A stretch of DNA of 64,000 nt from Actinomadura luzonensis (GCF_022664455.2 NZ_JAKRKC020000001.1:2113001-2177000); one strand, 5' to 3'. Numbered from the stretch's first letter, positions 17,386-26,035 are shown. Numbers and translations are program-made. The notes: generated by a model from the letters alone, not told the origin.

Positions 17386-18342
17386 ATGCGCGCTGTCGTC
17401 CTGACCGAGACCGGCGGCCCCGAGCAGCTCAAGGCCCAGGACGTGCCGCGGCCCGTCCCCGGCCCCGGGCAGCTCCTCATCCGCGCCCACGCCGCCGGCG
17501 TCGGCTACGCCGAGACGCAGATCCGGGCCGGCACGCTGCCCTTCCCGCTGCCGCTGCCCGCCGTGCTCGGCGCCGAGGCGGTCGGCGAGGTCGTGGAGAC
17601 CGGCGACGGCGTCGCCCCCGAGCTGCTGGGCACCGTCCGCGTCGGCGTGACCGGCGGGCTGGGCGCCTACGCGGAGTACGTCCTCATGCCGGCCGCCCTG
17701 ACCTGCCCCGTCCCCGAGGGCGTGCCCCCGCTGGACGCGCTCGCCCTGGCCGCGCCCGGCGCGATCGCGCTCGCCCTGCTGCACCGCGCCGGGCTGCGCG
17801 GCGGGGAGAGCGTGCTGGTGGAGGCCGCGACCAGCTCGGTCGGCACCCAGCTCGTCCGGCACGCCAAGGAGTTCGGCGCGGCCAGGGTGATCGCCACCGC
17901 CGGCTCGGCCGCCAAGCGGGAGCGCGCCGCCGGGCTGGGCGCCGACCTCGTCCTCGACCACGGCTCGGCGGACTGGCCCGATGAGCTGCCCGGCGACGTG
18001 GACGTGGTCTTCGACTCCATCGGCGGCGCGTCGGCCCGCGCGGTGCTCGACCATCTGACGCCCGGCTCGGGACGCCTGCTCTCCTACGGCCTGCTCAGCG
18101 GCGAGCCGGCCGCCGTCACCGCCGCCGACCTGATCGACCGCGGCCTCACCCTCATCGGCTGCGGCGGCCCCGGCTGGGCCGCGCAGGTGTTCGGCACGCA
18201 CTACCCCGAGATGCTGGAGCGCCTGGCGGACGGCCGGAGCCGGGCCTTCGTCGAGCGCACGCTCCCGCTGGAGGCGGCGGCCGAGGCCCACCGCCTGGTG
18301 GAGGGCCGCACGCTCACCGGCCGCGTCCTGCTAGTCCCCTAG
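17386..18342 (+). CDS. Zinc-free MDR quinone oxidoreductase-like enzyme
   Basis: A 318-residue MDR protein (MRAVVLTETGGPEQLKAQDVPRPVPGPGQLLI). The nucleotide-binding motif is VLVEAATSSVGTQLVRHAKEFGAARVIATAGSAAKRE, a variant in which the usual GAAGGVG is EAATSSVG. The end RTLTGRVLLVP is typical. ATG 17386 is preceded by TTGGAGACC with GGAG at proper distance; the in-frame TTG at 17374 is less likely. It is controlled, by inference, by the divergent TetR. It overlaps the convergent serine hydrolase by 12 bases. This is the third such enzyme in 18 kb. Confidence 0.88.
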   Translation: MRAVVLTETGGPEQLKAQDVPRPVPGPGQLLIRAHAAGVGYAETQIRAGTLPFPLPLPAVLGAEAVGEVVETGDGVAPELLGTVRVGVTGGLGAYAEYVLMPAALTCPVPEGVPPLDALALAAPGAIALALLHRAGLRGGESVLVEAATSSVGTQLVRHAKEFGAARVIATAGSAAKRERAAGLGADLVLDHGSADWPDELPGDVDVVFDSIGGASARAVLDHLTPGSGRLLSYGLLSGEPAAVTAADLIDRGLTLIGCGGPGWAAQVFGTHYPEMLERLADGRSRAFVERTLPLEAAAEAHRLVEGRTLTGRVLLVP

Positions 18343-19287
18343 GACGGCCGCCAGGAGCGCCCACGAGCCGTTCGCGTCGCCGTCGTAGTTCCCGCCGGTC
18401 ACCGCCACCACCAGCTCCTCGCCGGGCACCACGGCGAGCAGCTGCCCGCCGTTGCCGATGCCGAGGACGCGGCGGCGTTCCCCGGTGACGACGTACCAGT
18501 GGTAGCCGTAGGTGAAGGAGCCGTCGATCGGCACCCGCGAGCGCAGCGTCTCCCCCAGCCAGTCCGCCGGCACGATCCCGCGCCCGCCGTCGAGCACGAG
18601 CTGCCCGACGGCGGCCAGGTCCACCGGCCGCAGCCGCAGCCCGGCGGCGGCCGAGACGACCCCGTCGCCCCCCTTCGTCCACGCGAAGGACGTGATGCCG
18701 AGCGGCCCGAACAACGCCTCGGCCGCGTACTCCTCCAGCGGCCGGCCCACGCCCCTCGCGATGATGCCGCCGAGCAGCGCGGTCGCGCCGCCGCAGTAGC
18801 GCCAGCGCTTGCCCGCCTCCTCGGCGACCGGGCGCTCCAGCACGTACCGGTAGCGGTCGGGGGCCAGCTCCATGGCGATCTCGCTGTTGGCGGGGCTGGT
18901 ATAGGGGGCGTCCTCGTTCCAGTCGAGGCCGAGCGTCATGGTCAGCGCGTGCTCGATCGTCAGGTGGGCCCGGCCGGGGTCGGCCGCCAGGTCCGGATAG
19001 TGCGGGAACTGCGCCAGCAGGCCGGCCCCGGGCTCCGGCACCAGCCCGTCGCCGAGCGCGACGCCGTACAGCAGCGCCACCACGCTCTTGCTGACCGACC
19101 GCACGTCGTGCAGCGTGTCCCGGTCGAACGTGACGTGCCCGAGCGCCTCGCCCAGCCGCCGGTCCTGGCCGGCCCCGTACCGCTCCAGCACCGGCTCCCC
19201 ACCCCGCATCACCACCAGTCCGTGGAAGCCGGGCGCGCGCCCGTCCCGCAGCACCGCCTCGACCCGCTCCGCCATGCTCATGTCCAT
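18331..19287 (-). CDS. Serine hydrolase, beta-lactamase/penicillin-binding-protein fold
   Basis: A 318-residue protein of the class C beta-lactamase/esterase family. The SxxK motif is SVSK at 64-67 with nucleophile Ser64. The second motif is YCG (in RWRYCGGATALLGGII) where YxN is usual, and the third region is GIGNGGQLLAVVP, resembling HxG. No signal peptide is visible, so it acts in the cytoplasm, more likely as an esterase than a beta-lactamase. It is followed, after a 17-base gap on the same strand, by nothing coupled; upstream lies the flavoprotein. Confidence 0.86.
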   Translation of the reverse strand: MDMSMAERVEAVLRDGRAPGFHGLVVMRGGEPVLERYGAGQDRRLGEALGHVTFDRDTLHDVRSVSKSVVALLYGVALGDGLVPEPGAGLLAQFPHYPDLAADPGRAHLTIEHALTMTLGLDWNEDAPYTSPANSEIAMELAPDRYRYVLERPVAEEAGKRWRYCGGATALLGGIIARGVGRPLEEYAAEALFGPLGITSFAWTKGGDGVVSAAAGLRLRPVDLAAVGQLVLDGGRGIVPADWLGETLRSRVPIDGSFTYGYHWYVVTGERRRVLGIGNGGQLLAVVPGEELVVAVTGGNYDGDANGSWALLAAVLGD

Positions 19288-19304
19288 GCTTCAGGCATAC
19301 GCCC

Positions 19305-19847
19305 TCACACCGTGTGAGACTCAACTCCCGCTGGTGGCGGGCCCAGCTCCTTCAGCGCGGGTCTCCAGGGGTCGGGGTCGGCGGCGTCGGCCGGGGGCAG
19401 GACGCGGACGCCGTCGGCGAGCAGGTCGGCGACCGCGCGCCGGAACGGCAGCCGGGCGGCCAGCGCCGCGTTGACGAAGGGCAGCACGACGACCGGGATG
19501 CCGAGCCCCGGCGCCTCGGCCAGCACCCCCAGCGCGTACGTGTCCGCGATCCCCTGCGCGAACTTGTTGACCGTGTTGTACGTCGCCGGCGCCACGATCA
19601 TGGCGTCGGCCCGCGGCGGCTTCGGCTCCGACGGCTTGCGGTAGCGGCTGCGGACCGGCCGCCCGGTGCGGGCCTCCAGGGCCGGGACGTCGATGAAGTC
19701 CAGCGCGGCCGGGGTGGCGACGACCTGCACGATCCAGCCGAGGTCCTGGGCCGCGGCGACGAGGCGGCCGGCGTCCGAGGCCGCGAAGGCGGCGCACACG
19801 ATGACGTACAGGACCTTCCCGGCGGGCGGGGGTGGGGATGCGGTCAC
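19305..19847 (-). CDS. Flavoprotein of the HFCD (phosphopantothenoylcysteine decarboxylase-like) family
   Basis: About 180 residues. GKVLYVIVCAAFAASDAGRLVAAAQDLGWIVQVVATPAALDF is the Rossmann-like N-terminus; ADAMIVAPATYNTVNKFAQGIADTYALGVLAEAPG matches the substrate and FMN-binding core (the PAT and N-K-F-A-xGIAD signature). It is a stand-alone domain, not fused to a CoaB part, so it is unlikely to be the main CoaBC. GTG 19847 is taken as start, since residues further upstream look non-coding. The exact reaction is unknown. Confidence 0.82.
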   Translation of the reverse strand: MTASPPPPAGKVLYVIVCAAFAASDAGRLVAAAQDLGWIVQVVATPAALDFIDVPALEARTGRPVRSRYRKPSEPKPPRADAMIVAPATYNTVNKFAQGIADTYALGVLAEAPGLGIPVVVLPFVNAALAARLPFRRAVADLLADGVRVLPPADAADPDPWRPALKELGPPPAGVESHTV

Positions 19848-19998
19848 GTCCGCCAGGATCGCACGCGCCCCGCCGGAAGGCCCTGACGCACCCCCTGACG
19901 CCAACCAGTCGAGATTTGTTGGAACAAATGGTAGAAATCTTGGCCCATTCCCAAAAAATGCGCTCATACTGGAGGTACACACCTCCGGGAGCACGCCC
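19848..19998. promoter_or_regulatory. AT-richer promoter region of the membrane-protein/TS-fold pair
   Basis: This stretch is clearly lower in GC than its surroundings (around 19915-19970). TTGGCC at 19940-19945 and CATACT at 19965-19970 are -35 and -10-like but 19 bases apart. A small hairpin GGAGGT-acac-ACCTCC at 19971-19986 follows, just before the ribosome site GGGAG. The hairpin copies a Shine-Dalgarno sequence and could affect initiation. Confidence 0.4.
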
Positions 19999-20658
19999 AT
20001 GCGGAAGACCCCCCAGCGTGACGACTGGGCCCCGGGCCAGTTCCTCCAGCTGGCCGCGGTGGACTTCACCGGCATCTACGCGGTGCACCTCGCCGCGAAG
20101 GAGGAGCGGCTGAAGATGACCAGGCTCGCGCTGAGCCTGCTCTCCGCCCCGTTCCTCGCCGCCGTCGCCCTGGCCGGCGCGAAAGTGGTCGACCCGCAGA
20201 GCCTGACGCGGTGGGAGCAGGTGCCGTGGTACCTGTTCGCCCTGGTGACCGCGTTCGGGCTGCTGAGCGTGCTGCCGTTCCTGCGCCTCATCGAGGCGGT
20301 CAACGCGCACGCCAGGACCGCGCGGGCGATCAACAACTTCCGGCTCCTGTACGCCACCCGGTTGCTCAAGGACCTGGACTGGAGCCCGAACCTGCCGATC
20401 GACCCGCGCTTCCCCGAGACGTACGCGCCGCTGGCCTGGCCGGGCATCAACGTCATGGTGCTCGCCATCGTCAACAGCACCTATCTGACCGTCGGCATGA
20501 CGGGCCTGACCGGGCAGCGGCCCGGCCTGCCCTCGCTCATGACCGGCATCCTGCTGGTGGCACTGGTCCACTACGCGGTGTACTACGTGCGCTGCAACGT
20601 GAGCAGGCGCCGCCGGCTCCCCCGCAATCCGTACGAATTCCCGAATCTGGAGACCTGA
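19999..20658 (+). CDS. Uncharacterised four-helix membrane protein, first gene of a two-gene unit
   Basis: 219 residues, not recognised. About 40 polar N-terminal residues (MRKTPQRDDWAPGQFLQLAAVDF) precede two helices (SLLSAPFLAAVALAGA; WYLFALVTAFGLLSVLPFLRLI). A cytosolic-looking loop with INNFRLLYATRLLKDLDWSPNLPIDPRFPETYAP follows, then two more helices (INVMVLAIVNSTYLTVGMTGL; MTGILLVALVHYAVYYV) and a basic tail. The start at 19999 follows GGGAG at good distance. The thymidylate-synthase-fold gene begins 1 base-step after its stop (TGA then ATG), so the two products very likely act together. Confidence 0.8.
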   Translation: MRKTPQRDDWAPGQFLQLAAVDFTGIYAVHLAAKEERLKMTRLALSLLSAPFLAAVALAGAKVVDPQSLTRWEQVPWYLFALVTAFGLLSVLPFLRLIEAVNAHARTARAINNFRLLYATRLLKDLDWSPNLPIDPRFPETYAPLAWPGINVMVLAIVNSTYLTVGMTGLTGQRPGLPSLMTGILLVALVHYAVYYVRCNVSRRRRLPRNPYEFPNLET

Positions 20659-21318
20659 ATGCCCGGCCCGGCTCAATGGGCGTCGTGTGGGGAGGCGTGG
20701 ATGTGGTTGATGCGCCACGTGTGGTCGGCGGGGACGCTCGCCCTCGACGACCGCGGCCCCGTCATCGAGGGGCCGGCCGTGCTGTTCGAGATCGCTCGGG
20801 TCAGCCGAGACGACCCGATCCTCGAACGGCACGGCGACCCCGAACGGCTGGCGTTGTACAGCCGCAAGTTCAGCGAGGAGGCGGTCGTGCCGCCGTTCAA
20901 GTACAGCTATGGAGCACGGATCAAGGGCCAGCTCCGGTGGGCGGCCGACCTGTTACGGCTGAAGCCGTACAGCAAGAGCGCGTGGATCTCGCTCACCGAG
21001 CCGGGCGAGGCGTACGACGCCGTGCCGTGCCTGGTGGGGCTGGCGTTCCGGATCAGGCAGGACGCGCTCGTCATGACCGCGTCGTTCCGTTCCCAGAACG
21101 CCTACACCAGCTACCTCAACTACGTGCCGCTCGCCGACGTGCACGCGCGCATGGCGCGCACGCTGCGCATGGAACGCGGCCCGATGCGGGTGTTCGTGGA
21201 CGTGCCCCACCTGTACCTGGCCGACAGCACCCAGGTGCTGACGATCATGCGGCGGCCCGTGCCCCGGCAGCGGACAGCGGCTCGGCGATATCCTCAAGCC
21301 CCCTCCGCTCGGCCTTGA
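20659..21318 (+). CDS. Thymidylate synthase-fold protein (divergent, archaeal-like)
   Basis: 219 residues. The N-terminal GEAWMWLMRHVWSAG, DDPILERHGDPER and PPFKYSYGARI are typical of the thymidylate synthase/dCMP hydroxymethylase fold. The nucleophile region AVPCLVGLAF has Cys124; FRSQNAY (Arg144, Ser145) matches the phosphate-binding RSxD motif, with Asn147 where Asp is usual; VPHLYLAD keeps His184 and Tyr186. These suggest a working nucleotide site. It is short compared with ThyA and lacks the folate-side inserts. The start is immediately after the upstream stop with GGAG in front. The last 74 bases overlap the convergent MFS gene, and the tail (RRPVPRQRTAARR) looks low in information. Confidence 0.78.
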   Translation: MPGPAQWASCGEAWMWLMRHVWSAGTLALDDRGPVIEGPAVLFEIARVSRDDPILERHGDPERLALYSRKFSEEAVVPPFKYSYGARIKGQLRWAADLLRLKPYSKSAWISLTEPGEAYDAVPCLVGLAFRIRQDALVMTASFRSQNAYTSYLNYVPLADVHARMARTLRMERGPMRVFVDVPHLYLADSTQVLTIMRRPVPRQRTAARRYPQAPSARP

Positions 21319-22684
21319 CCCCGAGGAACACCTCGACCAGGCCGCCGACGATCATCACCAGCCCGCCGATGCTGAACGCGAGCGCCGTGTCACCCGGCAC
21401 CCCGCTCTCGACCAGCGAGGAGAAGACCAGCGGGCCGGCGATGCCGCCGGCGGCGGTGCCGATCGCGAAGAAGAACGCGATGGCCATGGCCCTGGTCTCC
21501 ATCGGGAAGATCTCGCTCACCGTCAGGTAGGCCGAGCTCGCCCCCGCCGAGGCCACGAACAGCACCACGCACCAGCAGGCGGTCAGCGTCACCGCGGTCA
21601 GCATGCCCTGGTTGAACAGCCAGGCCGTGCCGAGCAGCAGCACCCCGGAGCCGATGTAGGTGGCCGAGATCATCGGCACCCGGCCGACGGTGTCGAAGAG
21701 GTGGCCGAGCAGCAGCGGGCCGAGGAAGTTGCCGGCCGCGATGACCGCGAAGTAGTAGCCCGTGTGCGTGTCGATCTTGAAGAACGTGGACAGGATCTGC
21801 GCGTACCCGAAGGTGATGGCGTTGTAGAGGAACGCCTGCCCGATGAACAGCGACAGGCCCAGCACCGTGCGCTTGGGGTAGAGCGCGACCATCGTGTGCG
21901 CGATCCGCAGGAAGCCGATCGACCTGCGCGTGTGGATGGTCATCGAGCGCTCCGGCTCGGGCAGGTCGCCGCCGATCTGCCGCTCGACGTCGTCGACGAT
22001 CCCCTCGGCCTCCTTGCCGCGGCCGTGGATGAACAACCAGCGCGGGCTCTCCGGCACGTGCCGCCGGACCAGCAGGATGGCCAGGCCCAGCACCACGCCC
22101 AGCCCGAACGCCACCCGCCAGCCGATGTTGACCGGCAGGTCGTTGAGCAGCGGCACGGTCAGCAGCGCGCCGCCGGCCGCGCCGAGCCAGTAGCTGCCGT
22201 TGATGATGATGTCGATGCGGCCCCGGTGCTTGCTCGGGATCAGCTCGTCGATCGCCGAGTTGATGGCCGCGTACTCGCCGCCGATGCCGAAACCGGTCAT
22301 GAACCTGAACAGGAAGAACCACCACGCGCTGAAGGAGAAGGCCGTCATCAGCGTCGCCGCCAGGTAGACCAGCAGCGTGATGAGGAACAGCTTCTTGCGG
22401 CCGAAGCGGTCGGTCAGCCAGCCGAAGAACAGCGCCCCGGCGCAGGCCCCCGCGACGTAGAGCGCGGCGGCCAGGCCCGCGACCTGGGCCTGCGTGATGT
22501 CGATCCCGCTGCCCGGCTTGGCGAGCTGGGCGGACAGGTTGCCGACGATGGTGACCTCCAGCCCGTCGAGGATCCAGACGGTGCCGAGGCCGATGACGAT
22601 CATCCAGTGCCAGCGGGACCAGGGAAGCCGGTCCAGCCGCGCGGGCACCTTGGTGGTGACGGTGCCGGTTTCCACGTCGCTCAT
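21245..22684 (-). CDS. MFS transporter, sugar/metabolite porter type
   Basis: 479 residues with 12 predicted membrane helices. Between helices 2 and 3 is GWLTDRFGRKK, the MFS motif A; FRFMTGFGIGGEYAAINSAIDELIP and HVPESPRW are signatures of the sugar/metabolite:H+ symporter group; GHLFDTVGRVP is the second motif A copy. The central loop (about 225-275) is soluble. No substrate can be assigned. It overlaps the thymidylate-synthase-fold gene at its 3' end and lies 31 bases from the methyltransferase stop on the same strand, so the two may share a transcript. Confidence 0.92.
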   Translation of the reverse strand: MSDVETGTVTTKVPARLDRLPWSRWHWMIVIGLGTVWILDGLEVTIVGNLSAQLAKPGSGIDITQAQVAGLAAALYVAGACAGALFFGWLTDRFGRKKLFLITLLVYLAATLMTAFSFSAWWFFLFRFMTGFGIGGEYAAINSAIDELIPSKHRGRIDIIINGSYWLGAAGGALLTVPLLNDLPVNIGWRVAFGLGVVLGLAILLVRRHVPESPRWLFIHGRGKEAEGIVDDVERQIGGDLPEPERSMTIHTRRSIGFLRIAHTMVALYPKRTVLGLSLFIGQAFLYNAITFGYAQILSTFFKIDTHTGYYFAVIAAGNFLGPLLLGHLFDTVGRVPMISATYIGSGVLLLGTAWLFNQGMLTAVTLTACWCVVLFVASAGASSAYLTVSEIFPMETRAMAIAFFFAIGTAAGGIAGPLVFSSLVESGVPGDTALAFSIGGLVMIVGGLVEVFLGVKAERRGLEDIAEPLSAAGARAAA

Positions 22685-22715
22685 AAAAGCGACCCGATAC
22701 CCCGGAAAGCCTTTT

Positions 22716-23447
22716 CTACGCGGGTTTCCTGGCTTCCAACAGCCATGTGGCGAACCAGGGGCCGCCGTACCAGAAGCGCCAGCCGGCGTCGCGGCGGCGC
22801 ACGTCCACGACGCCGAGCCCGCGTAAGAGCTCCTCGTAGTCGGGGGTGTGGCGGAAGTCGGCGACGAGCAGGAGCCCGCCGGGCCGCAGCACCCGGTGCG
22901 CCTCGCGCACGGCCTGGGCCCGCCCCTCGGCGTCGGCGATGTTGTGGATCGCCATGCTGGAGACGACCACGTCGAACGCGGCGTCGCCGAAGGGCAGGTC
23001 GCGCAGGTCGCCGGTGACCAGCTCCACCCGGTCGGCGACGCCCTCGGCCGCGGCGTTGGCCCGGGTCACCGCCTCGGCGTTGCCCGACTGGTCCTTCGCG
23101 CGCCACAGGTCGACGCCGGTGGCGCGGCCCTTCGGCAGGTGCTCCGCGGCCATGAGCAGCACCGCGCCGCGCCCGCAGCCGAGGTCGAGCAGGCGCTCGT
23201 GGCCCTCCAGCCGCCGCAGCTCGCCGGCCCAGACGGCGAACTTGCCGCGCCGGGTCGTGTAGAGGTAGCTGGCCGCGCTGGCCAGCGTGTAGAGCCCGCC
23301 GAAGAGGAAGGCGATGCCCGCCGCCACGATGTCGAGGGCGAACGAGACCACTGCGAGGGCCACCAGCACGACCGCTCCGAAGAGCAGACCCGCCAGGGCC
23401 CACGGCGCGTCGAAGCCGTAGCTGCCGTGTCGTTTGCGCACACTCAC
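22716..23447 (-). CDS. Membrane-anchored class I SAM methyltransferase
   Basis: About 243 residues. Two hydrophobic helices near the N-terminus (WALAGLLFGAVVLVALAVVSFALDIVAAGIAFLFGGLYTLASAA is split by short polar turns) precede the methyltransferase fold: motif I LLDLGCGRGAVLL, an acidic VDLW end of strand 2, VVSSMAIHNI and LRPGGLLLVADF. GTG 23447 or 23441 is the likely start, since the frame upstream is rich in basic residues of non-coding look; no ribosome site is visible and a TATAAC element lies right ahead, consistent with a leaderless transcript. Function unknown; membrane location suggests a lipid or quinone substrate. Confidence 0.82.
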   Translation of the reverse strand: MSVRKRHGSYGFDAPWALAGLLFGAVVLVALAVVSFALDIVAAGIAFLFGGLYTLASAASYLYTTRRGKFAVWAGELRRLEGHERLLDLGCGRGAVLLMAAEHLPKGRATGVDLWRAKDQSGNAEAVTRANAAAEGVADRVELVTGDLRDLPFGDAAFDVVVSSMAIHNIADAEGRAQAVREAHRVLRPGGLLLVADFRHTPDYEELLRGLGVVDVRRRDAGWRFWYGGPWFATWLLEARKPA

Positions 23448-23541
23448 GTTATATCGCAAGATGGTTATTTGACGGCGACTTGACCTGACCCTTCCCTTTC
23501 GCAGCGGCAATCACGCACATCCCATTACTAGGGTGACGTGG

Positions 23542-24906
23542 ATGGATAAACAGCGGGGATTCGGCCTCGGCGCCAGCATCGCGTTGACGCTGGCCTCGGC
23601 CGTGTTGTGGGGTGTGGCGCACCTGGCCGCCGAGCGGCGGCGGGCCGGGCTCGCGCTGATGGCGGCGTACATCCTCATGCTGGCCGCGATCCTCGTCGTG
23701 TTCACCGCCTTCAGCACGCGCCTGCTCTCGCTCGCGGTGCAGCCCCGCTGGATGATCGGGCTGACCGTCGGCCTGGTGGTGATCGCGCTGGCCTGGACCG
23801 GGGTGATCATCTGGTCGTTCCTGCTGGTCCGGCCGCCGCGCGCGGACGCCGTCGGCCGCGTGCTCAGCACCTCGCTGGTCATCGCCCTGTGCGCGCTCGT
23901 CCTCGGGCCGACGGTCTACGCCGCCCGGCTCGCCTACGTCTCGCGCGACGTCGTGGACAGCCTGTTCCCGTCCGGGGGCGGCGCCCCGGTCCTCGCCCAG
24001 GACCCGTGGAACGACGCCGACCGGGTCAACTTCCTGCTGCTCGGCGCGGACGCCGCGCCCGGCAGGCCCGGCGTGCGCACCGACAGCATGACCGTGGCCA
24101 GCGTGGACGTGCACACCGGCGCGACCACGCTGTTCGGCCTGCCGCGCAACCTCCAGCGCGTGCAGCTCCCCGAGGGCCCGGCGCGGGCCCGCTTCCCCTC
24201 CGGCTTCACGGGCGAGGGCCCGGAGACCCCGGGCCTGCTCAACGAGGTCTTCCAGTACGCCGAGGACCACCCCGACCTGGTGCCCGGCGTCGAGCGCGGC
24301 CGACGCGGCGCCGAGCTGCTGAAGCAGACCGTCGGCGACATCCTCGGCCTCCCGGTGAGCTACTACGCGATGGTCGACATGAAGGGCTTCGCCGAGATCA
24401 TCGACGCCATGGGCGGCGTCGAGGTCACCGTCAAGGAGCCCATCGTGTACGGCCGCTACCGCGAGGGCCTGCTGCCCGCCGGCACCCGCAAGCTGACCGG
24501 CCAGCAGGCGTTGTGGTTCGGCCGCTCGCGCACCGACAGCGACGACTACGTCCGGATGGGCCGCCAGAAGTGCCTGCTCAACGCCGTCGCCAAGCAGGCC
24601 GACCCGATGACCGTGCTCAACAGCTTCGAGCGCCTGGCGGCCGCCACCAAGCGGGCCATCTCCACCGACCTGCCGCAGGACCTGCTGCCGGCCCTGGTGG
24701 AGCTGTCGCAGAAGGTGAAGGAGAACAAGATCCACAGCCTCAGCTTCGTCCCGCCGCTGATCAGCACGGTCGATCCGGACTGGTCGCTGATCCGGCGCAA
24801 GGTGGCCGACGCGCTGGACGAGCGCCGCACGGCCCGCTCGGCCAGGAACGCCACGCCGCAGCAGAGCCCGGAGGATCCGGTCAACCTCGACGCGGCCTGC
24901 CGGTAA
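23542..24906 (+). CDS. LytR-CpsA-Psr (LCP) family cell-wall ligase
   Basis: About 454 residues. Three or four membrane helices occupy residues 10-125, more than the single helix of most LCP proteins. The catalytic domain begins near residue 150: NDADRVNFLLLGADAAPGRPGVRTDSMTVASVD, then GATTLFGLPRNLQRV, GRRGAELLKQTVGDILGLPVSYYAMVDMKGFAEIIDAMGGVEV and the arginine-rich WFGRSRTDSDDYVRMGRQ that binds pyrophosphate. Such enzymes attach glycopolymers to peptidoglycan. ATG 23542 is favoured; a GTG at 23533 is in frame. It is divergent from the methyltransferase gene. Confidence 0.92.
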   Translation: MDKQRGFGLGASIALTLASAVLWGVAHLAAERRRAGLALMAAYILMLAAILVVFTAFSTRLLSLAVQPRWMIGLTVGLVVIALAWTGVIIWSFLLVRPPRADAVGRVLSTSLVIALCALVLGPTVYAARLAYVSRDVVDSLFPSGGGAPVLAQDPWNDADRVNFLLLGADAAPGRPGVRTDSMTVASVDVHTGATTLFGLPRNLQRVQLPEGPARARFPSGFTGEGPETPGLLNEVFQYAEDHPDLVPGVERGRRGAELLKQTVGDILGLPVSYYAMVDMKGFAEIIDAMGGVEVTVKEPIVYGRYREGLLPAGTRKLTGQQALWFGRSRTDSDDYVRMGRQKCLLNAVAKQADPMTVLNSFERLAAATKRAISTDLPQDLLPALVELSQKVKENKIHSLSFVPPLISTVDPDWSLIRRKVADALDERRTARSARNATPQQSPEDPVNLDAACR

Positions 24907-24914
24907 GCCCTTTA

Positions 24915-24978
24915 TCCCTACTTGACGTATCGGGAACTGTGCCCTTTAATCTGGCATAGCCGACTAAAAAAGTAGGAA
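24915..24978 (+). promoter_or_regulatory. Promoter and flanking inverted repeat of the ABC/Rrf2 operon
   Basis: TTGACG at 24922-24927 and TTTAAT at 24945-24950 are spaced 17 bases, a near-consensus housekeeping promoter. TCCCTACTT at 24915-24923 and AAGTAGGAA at 24970-24978 form an inverted repeat that brackets it. The Rrf2 protein encoded at the operon end is the likely ligand; this is inference. Confidence 0.6.
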
Positions 24979-24991
24979 TAGAGGGTACGGC

Positions 24992-26029
24992 ATGAACGCT
25001 CGCCGGGTGCTGGCCGCATTGGCGCTGATGGCACTCACCGCCGGGACGGCCGCCTGCGGGAACGACGCCGCCGGCAGCGCCGACGCGGGCGCCGACCAGG
25101 TGCGCCTCGGCTTCTTCCCGAACATCACCCACGCCACCGCCCTGGTGGGGGTCGAGAAGGGCTTCTACCAGAAGGAGCTGGGCGTCCCGGTCAGGACCAG
25201 CACGTTCAACGCCGGCCCCGCCGCCATCGAGGCGGTCTTCTCCGGCGCCATCGACGCCACCTACGTCGGCCCGAACCCGGCCATCAACGCCTGGCAGAAG
25301 TCCAAGGGCCAGGCCATCAAGATCATCGCAGGGGCCGCGTCCGGCGGCGTCGCCCTGGTCGTCAAGCCGGAGATCAAGAGCGTCGAGGACCTCCGGGGCA
25401 AGAAGATCGCCACCCCGCAGCTCGGCAACACCCAGGACGTCGCGCTCCGCTACTGGCTGCGCAGCAAGGGCCTCAACACCGACACCAAGGGCGGCGGCGA
25501 CGTGCACATCGTGCCGCAGGAGAACGCGCAGACGCTCCAGACCTTCGCCACCGGCGACATCGACGGCGCCTGGGTGCCCGAGCCGTTCGCCAGCCGGCTG
25601 GTCCTCGAGAGCGGCGGCAAGGTGCTCCAGGACGAGCGTGAGCTGTGGCCGGGCAAGCAGTTCGTGATCACCCACCTGATCGTCCGGCAGGAGTGGGCCA
25701 AGGCCCACCCCGACCTGGTCAAGAAGCTGCTCAAGGCGCACGTCGCGGCCAACAAGTTCATCAACGACGACCCGGACGGCGCCGCCCAGGTCGCCAACGC
25801 CGCGATCGAGAAGCTGACCAAGAAGCCGCTCAAGCCCGAGGTGCTGGCGAGCGCCTTCAAGAACATCACCTTCACGAACGACCCGATCGCCTCCTCGCTG
25901 ACCGCCAGCGCCAAGCACGCCGAGGAGGTCGGCCTGCTCGAGCCGGTGGACCTCACCGGCATCTACGACCTCAAGCCGCTCAACGAGGTCCTGGCCGCCG
26001 AGGGCCAGGCGGCCGTCTCGGACAGATGA
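24992..26029 (+). CDS. Sulfonate/taurine/nitrate-type ABC transporter substrate-binding lipoprotein
   Basis: 345 residues. A signal peptide with lipobox ending LTAGTAAC gives the lipidated Cys22. The mature part VRLGFFPNITHATALVGVEKGFYQKELG, VGPNPAINAWQKS and GDIDGAWVPEPFASRLVLESG belongs to the SsuA/TauA/NMT1-like family. It is the first gene of an ABC operon with ATPase, permease and an Rrf2 regulator, and is the usual high-copy periplasm-side receptor. An alkanesulfonate or taurine substrate is the most probable, given the Rrf2 (CymR-like) partner. Confidence 0.9.
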   Translation: MNARRVLAALALMALTAGTAACGNDAAGSADAGADQVRLGFFPNITHATALVGVEKGFYQKELGVPVRTSTFNAGPAAIEAVFSGAIDATYVGPNPAINAWQKSKGQAIKIIAGAASGGVALVVKPEIKSVEDLRGKKIATPQLGNTQDVALRYWLRSKGLNTDTKGGGDVHIVPQENAQTLQTFATGDIDGAWVPEPFASRLVLESGGKVLQDERELWPGKQFVITHLIVRQEWAKAHPDLVKKLLKAHVAANKFINDDPDGAAQVANAAIEKLTKKPLKPEVLASAFKNITFTNDPIASSLTASAKHAEEVGLLEPVDLTGIYDLKPLNEVLAAEGQAAVSDR

Positions 26030-26035
26030 GGTGAC

